A stretch of DNA of 64,000 nt, taken from the NCBI RefSeq assembly GCF_000204415.1, contig NC_015416.1:558001-622000 (forward strand), in the 5' to 3' direction. Made by a program: the position numbers and the translations under genes. Shown here piece by piece: positions 17,152 to 26,760 of this stretch. Numbering within the stretch: the stretch's first letter is position 1; every line of letters begins with the position of its first letter. A model generated the notes under the pieces. That model had not been told where the DNA came from. It made no database searches and was given only the letters and a program-made list of their open reading frames with translations. The DNA is from Methanothrix soehngenii GP6. GTDB lineage: Archaea > Halobacteriota > Methanosarcinia > Methanotrichales > Methanotrichaceae.

Positions 17152-17778
17152 ATGGATGAGAAATATACCGATATTGGAGCCACTACTCCTGAGGCAATGG
17201 ATATAAGCAGAAGGAGCAGAAAGATCATCTCGGAGATAGTGGGAGACAGAACGCCAGAGGACAGAATCAGACAGAGATGCGCAATAGCCACTGGCGACCC
17301 CAGTGTGGCCGAGATCATGAGGTTCGTGAAGGATCCCATAAGTGCAGGGCTAAGGGCCCTTGATGAAAAGGCCAGGATATTTGTGGATATCAATATGGTA
17401 AAGGATGGAGTGGTCAAGAAAGGCCATCAATGCTCCATCACAGCCATGATTGGAAAGGGCGATGATCTGGCCGAAAAAGATGGAATTACCAGGACTTCGG
17501 CAGGCGTTCTGGCATTTCAAAGCGAGTTATCTGGAGGCATCGTGATGATAGGCAATGCGCCATCAGCACTTCTGACTCTCTGCGACCTCATAGCCTCTGG
17601 GATTGTCAAGCCGGCCCTGGTCATCGGCACGCCAGTCGGCTTTGTGAACGCAGCAGCAAGCAAAGAACGTCTCAGGAGTCTGGACGTGCCGTCCATATCG
17701 ATCGTGGGCACGCGCGGGGGAACGCCTATTGCAGTAGCAGCCATGAATGAGATGATCAATATGTATGATAGATCCTGA
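17152..17778 (+). CDS. cbiC: Cobalt-precorrin-8 methylmutase CbiC
   Basis: Moves the C-11 methyl group to C-12 to give cobyrinate in the anaerobic (early cobalt) corrin pathway. About 208 residues; CbiC/CobH proteins have about 200-210. Family blocks: IVGDRTPEDRIRQRCAIATG, INMVKDGV, GIVMIGNAPSALLTLCDLI and PALVIGTPVGFVNAAASKE. The catalytic His region is KKGHQCSI (conserved His expected near the second block). I start at the ATG at 17152, where homology begins, rather than the upstream GTG/ATG at 17104. It stands alone here, without other cbi genes, behind an island-type operator. Confidence 0.9.
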   Translation: MDEKYTDIGATTPEAMDISRRSRKIISEIVGDRTPEDRIRQRCAIATGDPSVAEIMRFVKDPISAGLRALDEKARIFVDINMVKDGVVKKGHQCSITAMIGKGDDLAEKDGITRTSAGVLAFQSELSGGIVMIGNAPSALLTLCDLIASGIVKPALVIGTPVGFVNAAASKERLRSLDVPSISIVGTRGGTPIAVAAMNEMINMYDRS

Positions 17779-17871
17779 GAATTGCGATCCTTTACCTCCT
17801 TTTTCCTTTCAAAAAATCGATCGGCGCCCCTTCACAAATAAACTCGGACGCCGTCGATATTTCCCGATCTT

Positions 17872-19419
17872 TTACAGCCCACCGCTCCTCGAAACGATTT
17901 TCTCTACTGGACCAGGCTGAGGTATCACTTCAGGTATTATTCGCTCAAATGGAACCTCATACAAAGGCTTCTTGAATTTCGATCCCGTCTGAGACGACAG
18001 GCACTGATGGAAGACATTGTTCCTGTTCAGCCCCGCCTCCAGCATCTGCGGCATGTTGTCCCCCCTTAGGCGCGTGACATCGTTATCCCAGGCATACTGG
18101 TATGCTTCGCCAAAGCTGATCCTTCCATCGCCGTCCTCATCCGCAGAGGGCTCGCTGAAGGCCATGATATAGCCGTAGATCGATTCGCTGCCGCTGTCGG
18201 ATGGATTGGGATCATCGGGTCCGTCTATGTCCGGATAGGATGAAGAATCTGTCGAGGCCGATGTGAATATCACGCGGTTGGTCTCTCCATCTGCTGTCAG
18301 GTCGCTTTCCGCGGGCACGAATGTTCCATCGCTGTATTTGCCGATCAGGCTGCCGCTATGGCATGCCTCCACGATAATCGCCATCTCTTTGCAGGTGATC
18401 CTGTCCAGCCAGTTGTCCAGATCGCCTGCATATATCGTTCCGCCAGAAGTGCCGGTGGAGCAAACCAGGCCGTCAACTCCGCCATGAGAGCTGTAGAAGA
18501 ACAGCACCTTATCGTTGACGCCAGACTTGGCGGCAACCTCGTTTATTGCCCATTGCACGTTCTCAATCGTATTTAGCGCATCCACGCCCGTATGGCCTGT
18601 ATGGGGGCTCAGGAAGTAGATGTGGCTGTCGTCGATCCCCAGGCTCTTGAGAATGCTGTATATGCCCTCGGTATCTTCGTCAAAGGTATCTGGAAGATCA
18701 TTGAATCCGCACACGATTACCGCCCAGGCGTCACACTGCGAGGCAACTGCCAAGAGACCTGAATCAATCATCCTTATGTCGGAGATTGCATCTGTTAGGC
18801 GCGACGGTTTCTTATAAAATGTGATGAGCGCTGGATCAGCCCTGATGGACTCCTTGTCGAAGACCTGGCGAGAATCAACCTTTGGCCACCATTCCGTCTC
18901 TATGACCTGCTGATCTCTTGTAACCGCATCCACCACCACCAGCTTAACGGGATGGGCAAAATGCGCTCCTGGCATCTCGTCGATCATAAAAAGCCAGCTT
19001 GGGTTCTGGCTGACGATTGCAGCCGAAGGCCGGCCAAAAGTCTCAAAAGCCGGCTCTATCAGAGTACCCTGAGGCAGAATCTCGCTGTACTGAAGTACCT
19101 TCAATCCATCTTCCTGGTCGGCGTTAGCCCATAGAGGATTGACAATGGAATTCTGTACTAGATTGGCGGCATCTGCCTTATTTAATAGCGCCTGCGAGCC
19201 CCCGAATGCTGGAACCTCAGTATCTGTTGCAGCGGGCTCGGCCAGAGAGAGAAGCTCTGAGCTTTTATTTGCCATTGAGATCATTTCGGGCTTTTGCATT
19301 ACAGGACTGATCCGTAAATTTTCGGCCGCCATTGCCCCGATTCCCGAAAACAACGGTACTAATAGCAGCGCTCCCACCAATAGAGCGGCAGCTAACCTTA
19401 TAACTGACGATTTTTCCAC
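17872..19419 (-). CDS. Secreted legumain-like (C13, clan CD) cysteine peptidase with prodomain and EF-hand
   Basis: 515 residues. A signal/anchor segment spans about 8-30. A prodomain follows (about 75-205) with SWLFMIDEMPGAHFAHP and TEWWPKVDSRQVFD. The caspase-like peptidase domain contains WAVIVCGFNDLPDTFDED, the catalytic His311 in FFYSSHGG and Cys352 in IIVEACHSGS. A canonical EF-hand loop occurs at 426-437 (D-E-D-G-D-G-R-I-S-F-G-E), so calcium may control it. GTG start at 19419, with AGGAGGAT upstream. Target unknown; legumain-type enzymes cut after Asn/Asp. The gene below encodes a free prodomain-like protein. Confidence 0.82.
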   Translation of the reverse strand: MEKSSVIRLAAALLVGALLLVPLFSGIGAMAAENLRISPVMQKPEMISMANKSSELLSLAEPAATDTEVPAFGGSQALLNKADAANLVQNSIVNPLWANADQEDGLKVLQYSEILPQGTLIEPAFETFGRPSAAIVSQNPSWLFMIDEMPGAHFAHPVKLVVVDAVTRDQQVIETEWWPKVDSRQVFDKESIRADPALITFYKKPSRLTDAISDIRMIDSGLLAVASQCDAWAVIVCGFNDLPDTFDEDTEGIYSILKSLGIDDSHIYFLSPHTGHTGVDALNTIENVQWAINEVAAKSGVNDKVLFFYSSHGGVDGLVCSTGTSGGTIYAGDLDNWLDRITCKEMAIIVEACHSGSLIGKYSDGTFVPAESDLTADGETNRVIFTSASTDSSSYPDIDGPDDPNPSDSGSESIYGYIMAFSEPSADEDGDGRISFGEAYQYAWDNDVTRLRGDNMPQMLEAGLNRNNVFHQCLSSQTGSKFKKPLYEVPFERIIPEVIPQPGPVEKIVSRSGGL

Positions 19420-19458
19420 CTAAGACATCCTCCTGCGGTAATATAACAATACAATAGG

Positions 19459-19956
19459 TTATCTTTCAAACACTATCATGCTAGGGTCTTGCCTTTTGGC
19501 AGTGCTGTCAAAGACCGGCACCTCAAAGACCGGCCACCATTCTGCATCCATGCTCTTGATCTCTCCACTGACAGCATCCAGCAGCGCAATTATCGCCGGA
19601 TGGGCAAAATGAGCACCAGGGGAAAGATCAATGAAGAACAGCCAGCTTTGGCGTTCACAGGCCAAATATTCAGGCGCCTTGCTCTCATCAGTGACCGCTT
19701 GTCTTACCTTCGATCCAGCATCAATCAAGGCTGGGTACTGATGCATGCGAAAACTACTATCGTTGATATCCACAGCAACTGTGGCAATCATCATCTGTGC
19801 GGCATCCTCCTTGGTCATTAGCGTCTGGTTCAAAGAGCCGTTAACTGAATCGGATGCCTGGACAGAATTCGCCAAAATGATAAAAAAAAATGCTGTCAAT
19901 GCAATGGCACAAAGCGCTAACAAATGCCGGTGATAACCGACTCTTTTGGCAAGCAT
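19459..19956 (-). CDS. Stand-alone secreted homolog of the C13 peptidase prodomain
   Basis: About 165 residues with a signal anchor (LLALCAIALTAFFFIILANS). The mature part aligns with the prodomain of the neighbouring peptidase from TKEDAAQ to the end. Shared blocks are SWLFFIDLSPGAHFAHP, then a DAV segment, then EWWP...VFD and DPSMIVFE. It stops exactly where the peptidase domain would start, so it is a prodomain without an enzyme. It lies 40 bp upstream of the peptidase on the same strand. It could act as an inhibitor or folding helper. The ATG at 19956 is preferred because GAGG lies seven bases upstream. Confidence 0.75.
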   Translation of the reverse strand: MLAKRVGYHRHLLALCAIALTAFFFIILANSVQASDSVNGSLNQTLMTKEDAAQMMIATVAVDINDSSFRMHQYPALIDAGSKVRQAVTDESKAPEYLACERQSWLFFIDLSPGAHFAHPAIIALLDAVSGEIKSMDAEWWPVFEVPVFDSTAKRQDPSMIVFER

Positions 19957-20137
19957 GCCCAATCCTCAGGCCAGAATGCTTGCTGCTAGGATAAATATCT
20001 TCCTGATAGTTCATTATAATACATTGTCATGAATCTCAAGCTAATATTTTATCTGGATTTGCCGTCGAACCCCATCACGGAATCCTTGTGCGGATTTTTT
20101 TCCTGTTGGTTTTGCTGATAATGGACTGACATTTACC

Positions 20138-20175
20138 AAAAGGTTTATTAATCAATTTTATTAGTTTTAACTCAA
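20138..20175 (+). promoter_or_regulatory. Island-type promoter/operator (btuF2)
   Basis: CCAAAAGG, then TTTATTAA, then TTAATCAA (20148-20155) and TTAACTCAA (20167-20175). The TCAA cores are 20 bp apart. It ends about 25 bp before the btuF2 start. Confidence 0.65.
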
Positions 20176-20200
20176 ATTTGATTGATTTAAGGTGATGGTC

Positions 20201-21250
20201 ATGAGACTCAGAAGACATCTATTGAGGGAAGCTCTAAGCATATCGATCACCTTGATTTTGCTTATGGCTGCAGCAACTGTTTTATGCGCAAGCTGTGCTG
20301 CACAGGCCGCGTCTGAGAATATTACTATTATCGATTCGGCAGGGAGAGAAGTAGAGATTCCGTATCCAGCTAACAAAGTCGTCTTGCTCACAGCCGACAA
20401 TTGCGAACTGGCGGTCGTATTGGATGCCCGGGATAAGGTTGTTGGAGTAGAAAAAAGCGCACCCGGTTACGCAGAAATTGGGGAGATGTTCGGGAAAGCA
20501 GCAAATGCCGGGGGCAGCCAGGAGCCAGACTTTGAGAAGATTGCAGATTTAAACCCTGATGTGGTCTTGGGGTATAAATCCTCACTTGAGAATGGAGTGG
20601 CAGATGAGCTGAAAGGCATGGGAATCCCCTTTGTCGTCTGCGAGTGCAACAGAATTCAAACTTTTGAGAAAGATGTTGAGCTTATGGGCAGGATTCTCGG
20701 CAAGGAAGATAATGCAAAAGAGTTTCTTGCCTTTCACAATTCCATAATGGATTTGATTGCAGAAAGGACCCGCAGCATAAGTTCCGATCAAAGGACTTCT
20801 CTGTATCTTACTGGGGGCGGGACAACATTTGGCAAAGATGGCGGCATAGAACCGTATTTGAGCGCAGTTGGAGCGAAAAGCATTGGCTCAGAGCTTCCTG
20901 GAGAATCATCAGTTACAGTGGATCCTGAATGGGTTTTGGATCAAGATCCTCAGGTGATCGTTCATTGGATTACGAGCTCAAAAATAAAACCAACTCCTGA
21001 ACCCCTCATTGAAGTGAAGGAGTCTTACTCAAACGACCCCGTTTTGAACATGACGACGGCCGTAAAGGATGGAAGAGTGCACGTCATTGGGTGGTGTTTG
21101 TTTAAGGGACTGCGGTTCTCCATAGGTCTTCTATACTGGGCCAAATGGTGTCATCCGGAGTTGTTCCAGGATATTGATCCTGAAGAGTATAACCGCGAAT
21201 ATGTGAAAAAATTCTTGGGTATTGATCTTGAAAATGTGTGGGCTCAGTGA
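20201..21250 (+). CDS. BtuF-like ABC substrate-binding protein 2
   Basis: Exported corrinoid/iron-chelate-type binding protein of about 349 residues. The basic N-terminus MRLRRHLLREALS precedes a hydrophobic segment with SCAAQAASE near the cleavage site. The mature protein starts NITIIDSAGREVEIPYPANK. It is the most divergent paralog: it has VVLLTADNCELAVVLDARDK where the others have VxSxxxRASE. It still ends WCHPELFQDIDPEEYNRE. The ATG at 20201 is chosen because the full anti-SD match AAGGTGAT ends four bases before it; GTG and ATG alternatives at 20192 and 20195 overlap that site. Confidence 0.83.
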   Translation: MRLRRHLLREALSISITLILLMAAATVLCASCAAQAASENITIIDSAGREVEIPYPANKVVLLTADNCELAVVLDARDKVVGVEKSAPGYAEIGEMFGKAANAGGSQEPDFEKIADLNPDVVLGYKSSLENGVADELKGMGIPFVVCECNRIQTFEKDVELMGRILGKEDNAKEFLAFHNSIMDLIAERTRSISSDQRTSLYLTGGGTTFGKDGGIEPYLSAVGAKSIGSELPGESSVTVDPEWVLDQDPQVIVHWITSSKIKPTPEPLIEVKESYSNDPVLNMTTAVKDGRVHVIGWCLFKGLRFSIGLLYWAKWCHPELFQDIDPEEYNREYVKKFLGIDLENVWAQ

Positions 21251-21323
21251 GCTATTACAAAATCATACGGTTCCTGGAGATCGCAATGGGGACCATATAA
21301 TCTCCGATGATGAGCTGGCCATT

Positions 21324-22781
21324 CATGCGTCTTCGGTTAAGACCACAATCCCTCCCTGAATCGTTCTCTATTGACATGCGGATCAAGTGCCTCACTTGAA
21401 CACACATTTAAGACTGTAGAGAAATCATGCTCTATTCCAAGGTAATCCAATATCGCAGACAATAGATGCGAGGAATTTTGGACAAAGATGTTACTCCATC
21501 TCAATTGAGTAAAGCGAACCATTTTGGCACCGGGATTTAGTTTTCGCACTATCGAATACAATTTTCTGCTGACAAGAAGCGTCAAAATTGAGACCCAGAT
21601 TAAGGCCTCAATCGCGTATGGGCTCTTTGTTGTTATCTGATCTAGCGCATATCTGCTCTTCAATTCTTTGAAGATGAGTTCGACTTCCCATCTCCCAGAA
21701 TAAACCGCTGCAACCTCTGAAGCATTTAATATATCTGATGAAATATTAGTTAGATAAAAGTGATGTTCTTCTGCTTCGGTATTATAAATGGCGACTAATC
21801 TAAATATCTTATTATCTTTTTTGCTCTCGCCGCGATAGGATCTTCGGTCAAATGATACTTCCACATTTACATCAAAAATATCATCGGATTTTTCTAGTTT
21901 AATATCTTTCAAATGTTTCCCGTTTAGATCAACGCCACGGGTATTGCGTACCTGATTTGTTCCTACTATTAAGGGATTTGCATTGCTCTTGAGGCGAGAG
22001 ACAAAGGATCCGCCGTTTTCAACTATCCTGCTGAACAGTTGATATTTGTAAAATCCTAGATCTATTAATAATATTATATCTTTTACCCAGGGACCTATTT
22101 TTAAGGTCTTTACATCGTTGGTATTCTCAGGCAGTATCGAAATGCTTTTTGGACTATTGGCTATGGCACTTGTTAAAAATGCCACTTTTACTCCTGCAGC
22201 CACTTTTCGGGAACGAGTGGCTGGCCACTTATCAGCAAGGCTTTTATGAAGCCGAATAATAGTGCTATCTTGAATCATTACATCCCGAAAGCTAGCTAGA
22301 CGGTCACCCAAAATCCTACTGGGTTCTTCAGAAATGTGCTCTATGCCGTGAATCACACATTCTCTGAGAAATTTTACCAGTTCTGGAGTGAAACGATCAT
22401 GCCAACTGCTGTCTGAAATTGATACTTTCCCTCTGACTTCGTAAACGCGTTTCAACTCCACTATAGTTCGATACAACTGTGAGCCATAGCCGATAGCGAG
22501 AGTCCAAAACATTATCACTGGATCAATCTTTCTTTCTCTTTCGATCAATCCGCTCTCTCTTGCTTTATCTCGAATCCACTTGGATTCAAACATCCTGGTT
22601 AGTTCTTGCTCGACTATATCTTTCTCAATTTGTGATACTCCTTTTCGCATGCTAATCCCTTGGATTGAATATAGTATCACATATTCCATATAAATCTTAT
22701 TAGATGAACTATTCCAGAAGATAAATTAATGTGCATTTATAACGATTGTGCTAGGAATGATCTGCTAACCGAAGACGCATG
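21324..22781 (-). mobile_element. IS4-family element (1458 bp), complete
   Basis: The terminal repeat CATGCGTCTTCGGTTA at 21324-21339 is matched in inverted form at 22766-22781. The element is flanked by a perfect 10-bp target duplication GCTGGCCATT (21314-21323 and 22782-22791). It contains one intact transposase gene. Perfect duplications suggest a recent insertion. A 10-bp duplication fits the ISH8-like group of IS4. Confidence 0.93.
21337..22689 (-). CDS. IS4-family transposase
   Basis: Up to 450 residues; an internal start at 22647 (MRKGVSQ) is also possible. The DDE residues are visible: D in VMIQDSTIIRLH, D in IILLIDLGFYKY and E in YSGRWEVELIFKELKSRY, the Y-x2-R-x3-E-x6-K signature of IS4. 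No interruption is seen. Its stop lies 14 bp inside the left terminal repeat. The gene is AT-richer than the flanking island. Confidence 0.92.
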   Translation of the reverse strand: MEYVILYSIQGISMRKGVSQIEKDIVEQELTRMFESKWIRDKARESGLIERERKIDPVIMFWTLAIGYGSQLYRTIVELKRVYEVRGKVSISDSSWHDRFTPELVKFLRECVIHGIEHISEEPSRILGDRLASFRDVMIQDSTIIRLHKSLADKWPATRSRKVAAGVKVAFLTSAIANSPKSISILPENTNDVKTLKIGPWVKDIILLIDLGFYKYQLFSRIVENGGSFVSRLKSNANPLIVGTNQVRNTRGVDLNGKHLKDIKLEKSDDIFDVNVEVSFDRRSYRGESKKDNKIFRLVAIYNTEAEEHHFYLTNISSDILNASEVAAVYSGRWEVELIFKELKSRYALDQITTKSPYAIEALIWVSILTLLVSRKLYSIVRKLNPGAKMVRFTQLRWSNIFVQNSSHLLSAILDYLGIEHDFSTVLNVCSSEALDPHVNRERFREGLWS

Positions 22782-22874
22782 GCTGGCCATTGCGAAAGAG
22801 GACCGGAAAAGCGGCACGATCAGCTCTGATGAGCTTATGTGATCGATCTTTGTTCCACTTTTTGCAGACGACTA

Positions 22875-22915
22875 ACCGAAAGATTATTAAATCAATTTGA
22901 CTTGCTTTAATTCAA
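22875..22915 (+). promoter_or_regulatory. Island-type promoter/operator (cobN1)
   Basis: CCGAAAGA, then TTATTAAA, then TTAAATCAA (22887-22895) and TTAATTCAA (22907-22915), with TCAA cores 20 bp apart. It is the clearest member of the set. IS4 inserted about 100 bp upstream and left it untouched. Confidence 0.7.
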
Positions 22916-23004
22916 AATAATGTGATGTGGGAAAGAGCACATCTCATGGATGTACCGGCTTCAAAATTTCAAACGATAACCGAGATAAAAATGGCGATGT
23001 CAAT

Positions 23005-26000
23005 ATGAAGAAGATCAAGATCGCATATATCAGCACAACAGGGCTTGACGTATTCCCATTAATAACAGCGCTCGAGGAGTTGGAGACAGAAAAAGGTGAT
23101 GTGGCAGAGGTCATTCTCCGATCCAAAGATGATCTGGCCGATCCAAAGACCATGGACGATTTCATGAGCTTCGCAGTCGGGTCGGATCTGGCAATACTGA
23201 GCCTTCACGGCGGCAAGGCGATCCTTGGCAGTTTCGATGAGATAGCCGGTAGACTAAGAGATGCAAATGTTCCGATGTACGCCCAGGATACGTCCAAGCT
23301 GGACCCTGAGCTCATGAGCATCTCAACGGTAGGTAGAGATGTGCATACCTCGATATTCCGCTATCTTGCCTATGGGGGAAAAGATAACTCCAAGAACCTG
23401 CTCCTTTACTGCCTGAATCAATTCCTCGGCACAAGCTACGAGGTCGGCGAGCCGAAGAGGCCTCCCTGGGAGGGGATATACCACCCGGACTTTGGCTACA
23501 TTGCCACGCTTGATGAATACTTCCGGAAGAACTACAAAGAAGGCAGGCCCACAATTGGTCTGTGGTTTTACAGCGGCTTCTGGCAGGCCGACAACCTGAG
23601 GTTTGTCGATAGCCTGATCAGAGAGATCGAGAGAAGAGATGCCAACGTCATCCCGGTCTTTCTCTACAGCCTGAAGGATGTGGAACTCGGGACCAAGGGC
23701 GCCGAATGGGTGATTGATAACTATTTCATGAAAGACGGGCAGCCGGTGATAGACGCCCTGATCTCCACCCTCATGTTCTCCCTTACCATGAAGCCCAGGG
23801 ATGAGGAGAAGCTTTTTGACAAACCATTCTTCGAGAGGCTGGGCGTTCCAGTGATTAAGGCAATACTGACCTACAACACCGAGGAGGAGTGGAGGGAGTC
23901 ATTTCAGGGTTTGAATCCGATGGATGTGAGCATGAGCATTGCCATGCCCGAATTCGACGGAATGCTGATAGCGGTGCCCGTAGCCGCCAAAAAGATGACA
24001 GAGACTGACACGCTTACCGGAGCCAAGCTAACCAGATTTGAGCCGATCGATGAGAGGGTGCGAAAGATCGTCAGTCTCACCTTGAACTGGGCAAAACTGA
24101 GGCATATCTCGAATCAGGAGAAAAGGGTAGCCATAATCTTCCACAACTACCCTCCCAGAAACGACCGGATTGGCACCGCCTTCGGCCTTGATTCGCCTGT
24201 ATCCGTATACAACATCCTGCGTGACCTTGAAGGGGAAGGATACGGGCTGGAGAGCCTTCCTGAGAGCGGCCAGGTTCTGATCGAGAGCATGATCTCCAGG
24301 GTCACCAACGACAGACGCTGGTCGAGCCCTGAGATGATGGCTGAGAAGGCGATCGACCTCGTCCCTGCAGAGCAGTACAGAAAATGGTTTGAAGAGCTTC
24401 CCGGGGCCATACAGGAGAAGATGGTCATGTCTTGGGGAGAGCCGCCAGGCGAACTCTTCGTCCACCAGGGAGAGCTCATAATCCCCGGAATCAGCAACGG
24501 CAATATCTTCATTGGACTTCAGCCGCCACGTGGTTTCCTGGAAAACCCTGAAGCCATTTATCACAGCCCGGACCTTCCCATACCGCACCACTATTATGCC
24601 TATTACCGCTGGATCCGGGACGTCTTCCGGGCTGACCTGGTCATGCACATCGGAAAACATGGCTCCCTGGAATGGCTTCCCGGAAAGTCGGTGGGGCTTT
24701 CAGAATCATGCTTCCCAGACATCGCCATATCCGATCTGCCTAACATCTATCCATACATCATAAACAACCCCGGGGAGGGAACCCAGGCCAAGAGGAGGAG
24801 CTACTGCTGCATCATCGACCACCTGATTCCGGTGATGCACAATGCCGACATTTATGATGAGATGGCGCAGATCGAGGTGATGCTTCACGATTATACTCAT
24901 GCGGCATCCGAAGATCCGGCAAAGTTGCCGACTCAGAGAAAGATGATCTGGGAGAAGGTTTGCGAGGCGAAGCTTGACCACGACCTGGAGACAGATGAAG
25001 AGACCGCCTTCAGCGACTTTGACAGTTTCCTGGAGAGACTGCACGGATATCTTCATGAGATAGCAGACACTCAGATCAGAGACGGCCTGCACATCTTTGG
25101 CGAACCTCCAGAGGGCTCCAGGCTGGAAGAATTTCTGGTGGCCTTGACCAGATTGAAGAACGGAAAGGTGCCGTCTTTGAGAGAAGCTCTGGTTCATCTT
25201 CAGGGATTTGACTACGACCATCTGCTGGAGTGCCGGGGAAAGCTTTTGGACGGGGAAAGAAGCGGAGGCCATATCATCGAGGAGGTTCACGAGCTCTCGC
25301 TTAAGATCATGAAGCGGTTTCACGAGGCGGGATTCTCCGTCGACGATATCCCGTCAGTCCTATTAGAGATTGTGGGCCGCACAGACCCTGATGTTGAGGC
25401 GGTGTTAAGGTATATCGGCATGACCCTTGTGCCCAATATCGCCTCCACGACAAACGAGCTGACCAATACGCTGGTCGCCTGCAGAGGCGGATTTGTGCCG
25501 CCGGGACCTTCGGGGGCTCCTACCAGAGGAATGGCCGACATCCTTCCCACGGGCAGGAACTTCTACTCGGTCGATCCGCTGGCGATACCATCACAGGCCG
25601 CCTGGAAGGTAGGCATTGCTCAGGCAGAGGCTTTGCTTGATAGATATCTGAAAGAGGAAGGCAAGTATCCCGAGAACGTTGGAATCATAGTTTGGGGCAC
25701 TCCCATCATGCGCACCAAGGGAGATGACGTGGCCGAGATCCTCTATCTCATGGGAGTTCGGCCCGTATGGGAGCCGCGCAGCGGAAGAGTAACCGGCCTG
25801 GAACTCATACCCCTGCAGGACCTGAACCGACCCCGCATAGATGTCACCCTCAGAATAAGCGGCTTCTTCCGGGACGCTTTTCCGAACATCGTGACCCTCC
25901 TCGACGAGGCAGTGGAGCTGGTGGCCAGCTTGAGGGAGCCGCCTGAATCCAACTATTTGGCCAGGCATGTGGCAGAAGAGATCGCTGAGAAGGTCGGCCA

Positions 26001-26760
26001 GGGAATCGACTTTGAGAAGGCAAAAGAGGAGGCATGCTACAGGATCTTTGGCTGCCGCCCCGGCGCTTACGGTGCAGGAGTGTGCGATGCCATCGACTCC
26101 AAGAACTGGAAGGACGAGCACGATCTGGCAGAGATTTACATCACCTGGGGGGGCTACGCCTACGGGAAGAAGAACTACGGCATAACTGTGCCCGAGCAGT
26201 TCAGGAGGAGGCTTGGCCAGCTGGATCTGACTGTGAAGAACGAGGACTCCAGAGAGTGGGACATGCTTGATGGCGACGATTTCTATTCCTTCCATGGGGG
26301 CATGATCGCTGCAGTCAAATCAATCAAGGGGGAGCTGCCCAAGTCGTACTGCGGTGACAGCTCAGACCCGGAGCGGGTGAAGATAAGGAATACCGTTGAA
26401 GAGACCAAGCACATCTTCCGGGCCAGGATTCTCAATCCCAAATGGATCGAGAGCATGAAACGCCACGGCTACAAGGGCGCTGGTGACATGTCAAGGATGG
26501 TGGACATTGCTTTTGGCTGGGATGCCACAGCTGAGGTTCTGGAGGACTGGATGTACGAGGAGCTTGCCAACAGGTACGCCCTGGACGAAAAGATGCAGGA
26601 GTGGCTCAAGGATGTGAATCCTCATGCTCTACTGAATATATCTGAGCGTCTCCTGGAGGCAATAGACCGGAATATGTGGAATGCAACAGACGAGATGAAA
26701 CAGAAACTGAGAGAGGTGTATCTGGAGATAGAGGGGATGATTGAGGATGACAGCGCATAG
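23005..26760 (+). CDS. cobN: CobN/BchH-type metal chelatase large subunit 1
   Basis: Large tetrapyrrole-binding subunit of the class I ATP-dependent chelatases (CobN inserts Co2+ into hydrogenobyrinate a,c-diamide; BchH inserts Mg2+ into protoporphyrin). About 1251 residues, the normal length. The CobN/Mg-chelatase domain covers most of the protein, with the conserved core MHIGKHGSLEWLPGKSVGLS at about 545-565 and INNPGEGTQAKRRSYCCII just after. I start at MKKIKIAYIST; a GTG at 22927 would add 26 residues without homology. Its true metal and tetrapyrrole in methanogens are unresolved. It would need the AAA+/vWA partner encoded at 41.3 kb. The next gene overlaps its end. Confidence 0.88.
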   Translation: MKKIKIAYISTTGLDVFPLITALEELETEKGDVAEVILRSKDDLADPKTMDDFMSFAVGSDLAILSLHGGKAILGSFDEIAGRLRDANVPMYAQDTSKLDPELMSISTVGRDVHTSIFRYLAYGGKDNSKNLLLYCLNQFLGTSYEVGEPKRPPWEGIYHPDFGYIATLDEYFRKNYKEGRPTIGLWFYSGFWQADNLRFVDSLIREIERRDANVIPVFLYSLKDVELGTKGAEWVIDNYFMKDGQPVIDALISTLMFSLTMKPRDEEKLFDKPFFERLGVPVIKAILTYNTEEEWRESFQGLNPMDVSMSIAMPEFDGMLIAVPVAAKKMTETDTLTGAKLTRFEPIDERVRKIVSLTLNWAKLRHISNQEKRVAIIFHNYPPRNDRIGTAFGLDSPVSVYNILRDLEGEGYGLESLPESGQVLIESMISRVTNDRRWSSPEMMAEKAIDLVPAEQYRKWFEELPGAIQEKMVMSWGEPPGELFVHQGELIIPGISNGNIFIGLQPPRGFLENPEAIYHSPDLPIPHHYYAYYRWIRDVFRADLVMHIGKHGSLEWLPGKSVGLSESCFPDIAISDLPNIYPYIINNPGEGTQAKRRSYCCIIDHLIPVMHNADIYDEMAQIEVMLHDYTHAASEDPAKLPTQRKMIWEKVCEAKLDHDLETDEETAFSDFDSFLERLHGYLHEIADTQIRDGLHIFGEPPEGSRLEEFLVALTRLKNGKVPSLREALVHLQGFDYDHLLECRGKLLDGERSGGHIIEEVHELSLKIMKRFHEAGFSVDDIPSVLLEIVGRTDPDVEAVLRYIGMTLVPNIASTTNELTNTLVACRGGFVPPGPSGAPTRGMADILPTGRNFYSVDPLAIPSQAAWKVGIAQAEALLDRYLKEEGKYPENVGIIVWGTPIMRTKGDDVAEILYLMGVRPVWEPRSGRVTGLELIPLQDLNRPRIDVTLRISGFFRDAFPNIVTLLDEAVELVASLREPPESNYLARHVAEEIAEKVGQGIDFEKAKEEACYRIFGCRPGAYGAGVCDAIDSKNWKDEHDLAEIYITWGGYAYGKKNYGITVPEQFRRRLGQLDLTVKNEDSREWDMLDGDDFYSFHGGMIAAVKSIKGELPKSYCGDSSDPERVKIRNTVEETKHIFRARILNPKWIESMKRHGYKGAGDMSRMVDIAFGWDATAEVLEDWMYEELANRYALDEKMQEWLKDVNPHALLNISERLLEAIDRNMWNATDEMKQKLREVYLEIEGMIEDDSA

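Larger units (their letters stand above)
21279..22842 (+). pseudogene. EF-hand/dockerin-like C-terminal segment split by IS4
   Basis: Joining 21279-21323 to 22792-22842 gives one frame with two calcium-loop-like repeats, first D-R-N-G-D-H-I-I-S-D-D-E-L and then D-R-K-S-G-T-I-S-S-D-E-L, followed by M and TGA. The first matches an EF-hand loop at positions 1, 3, 5, 9 and 12. The frame is open upstream into the end of btuF2 but in a different phase. It is probably the tail of an older protein, perhaps the former C-terminus of the binding protein. Confidence 0.6.
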
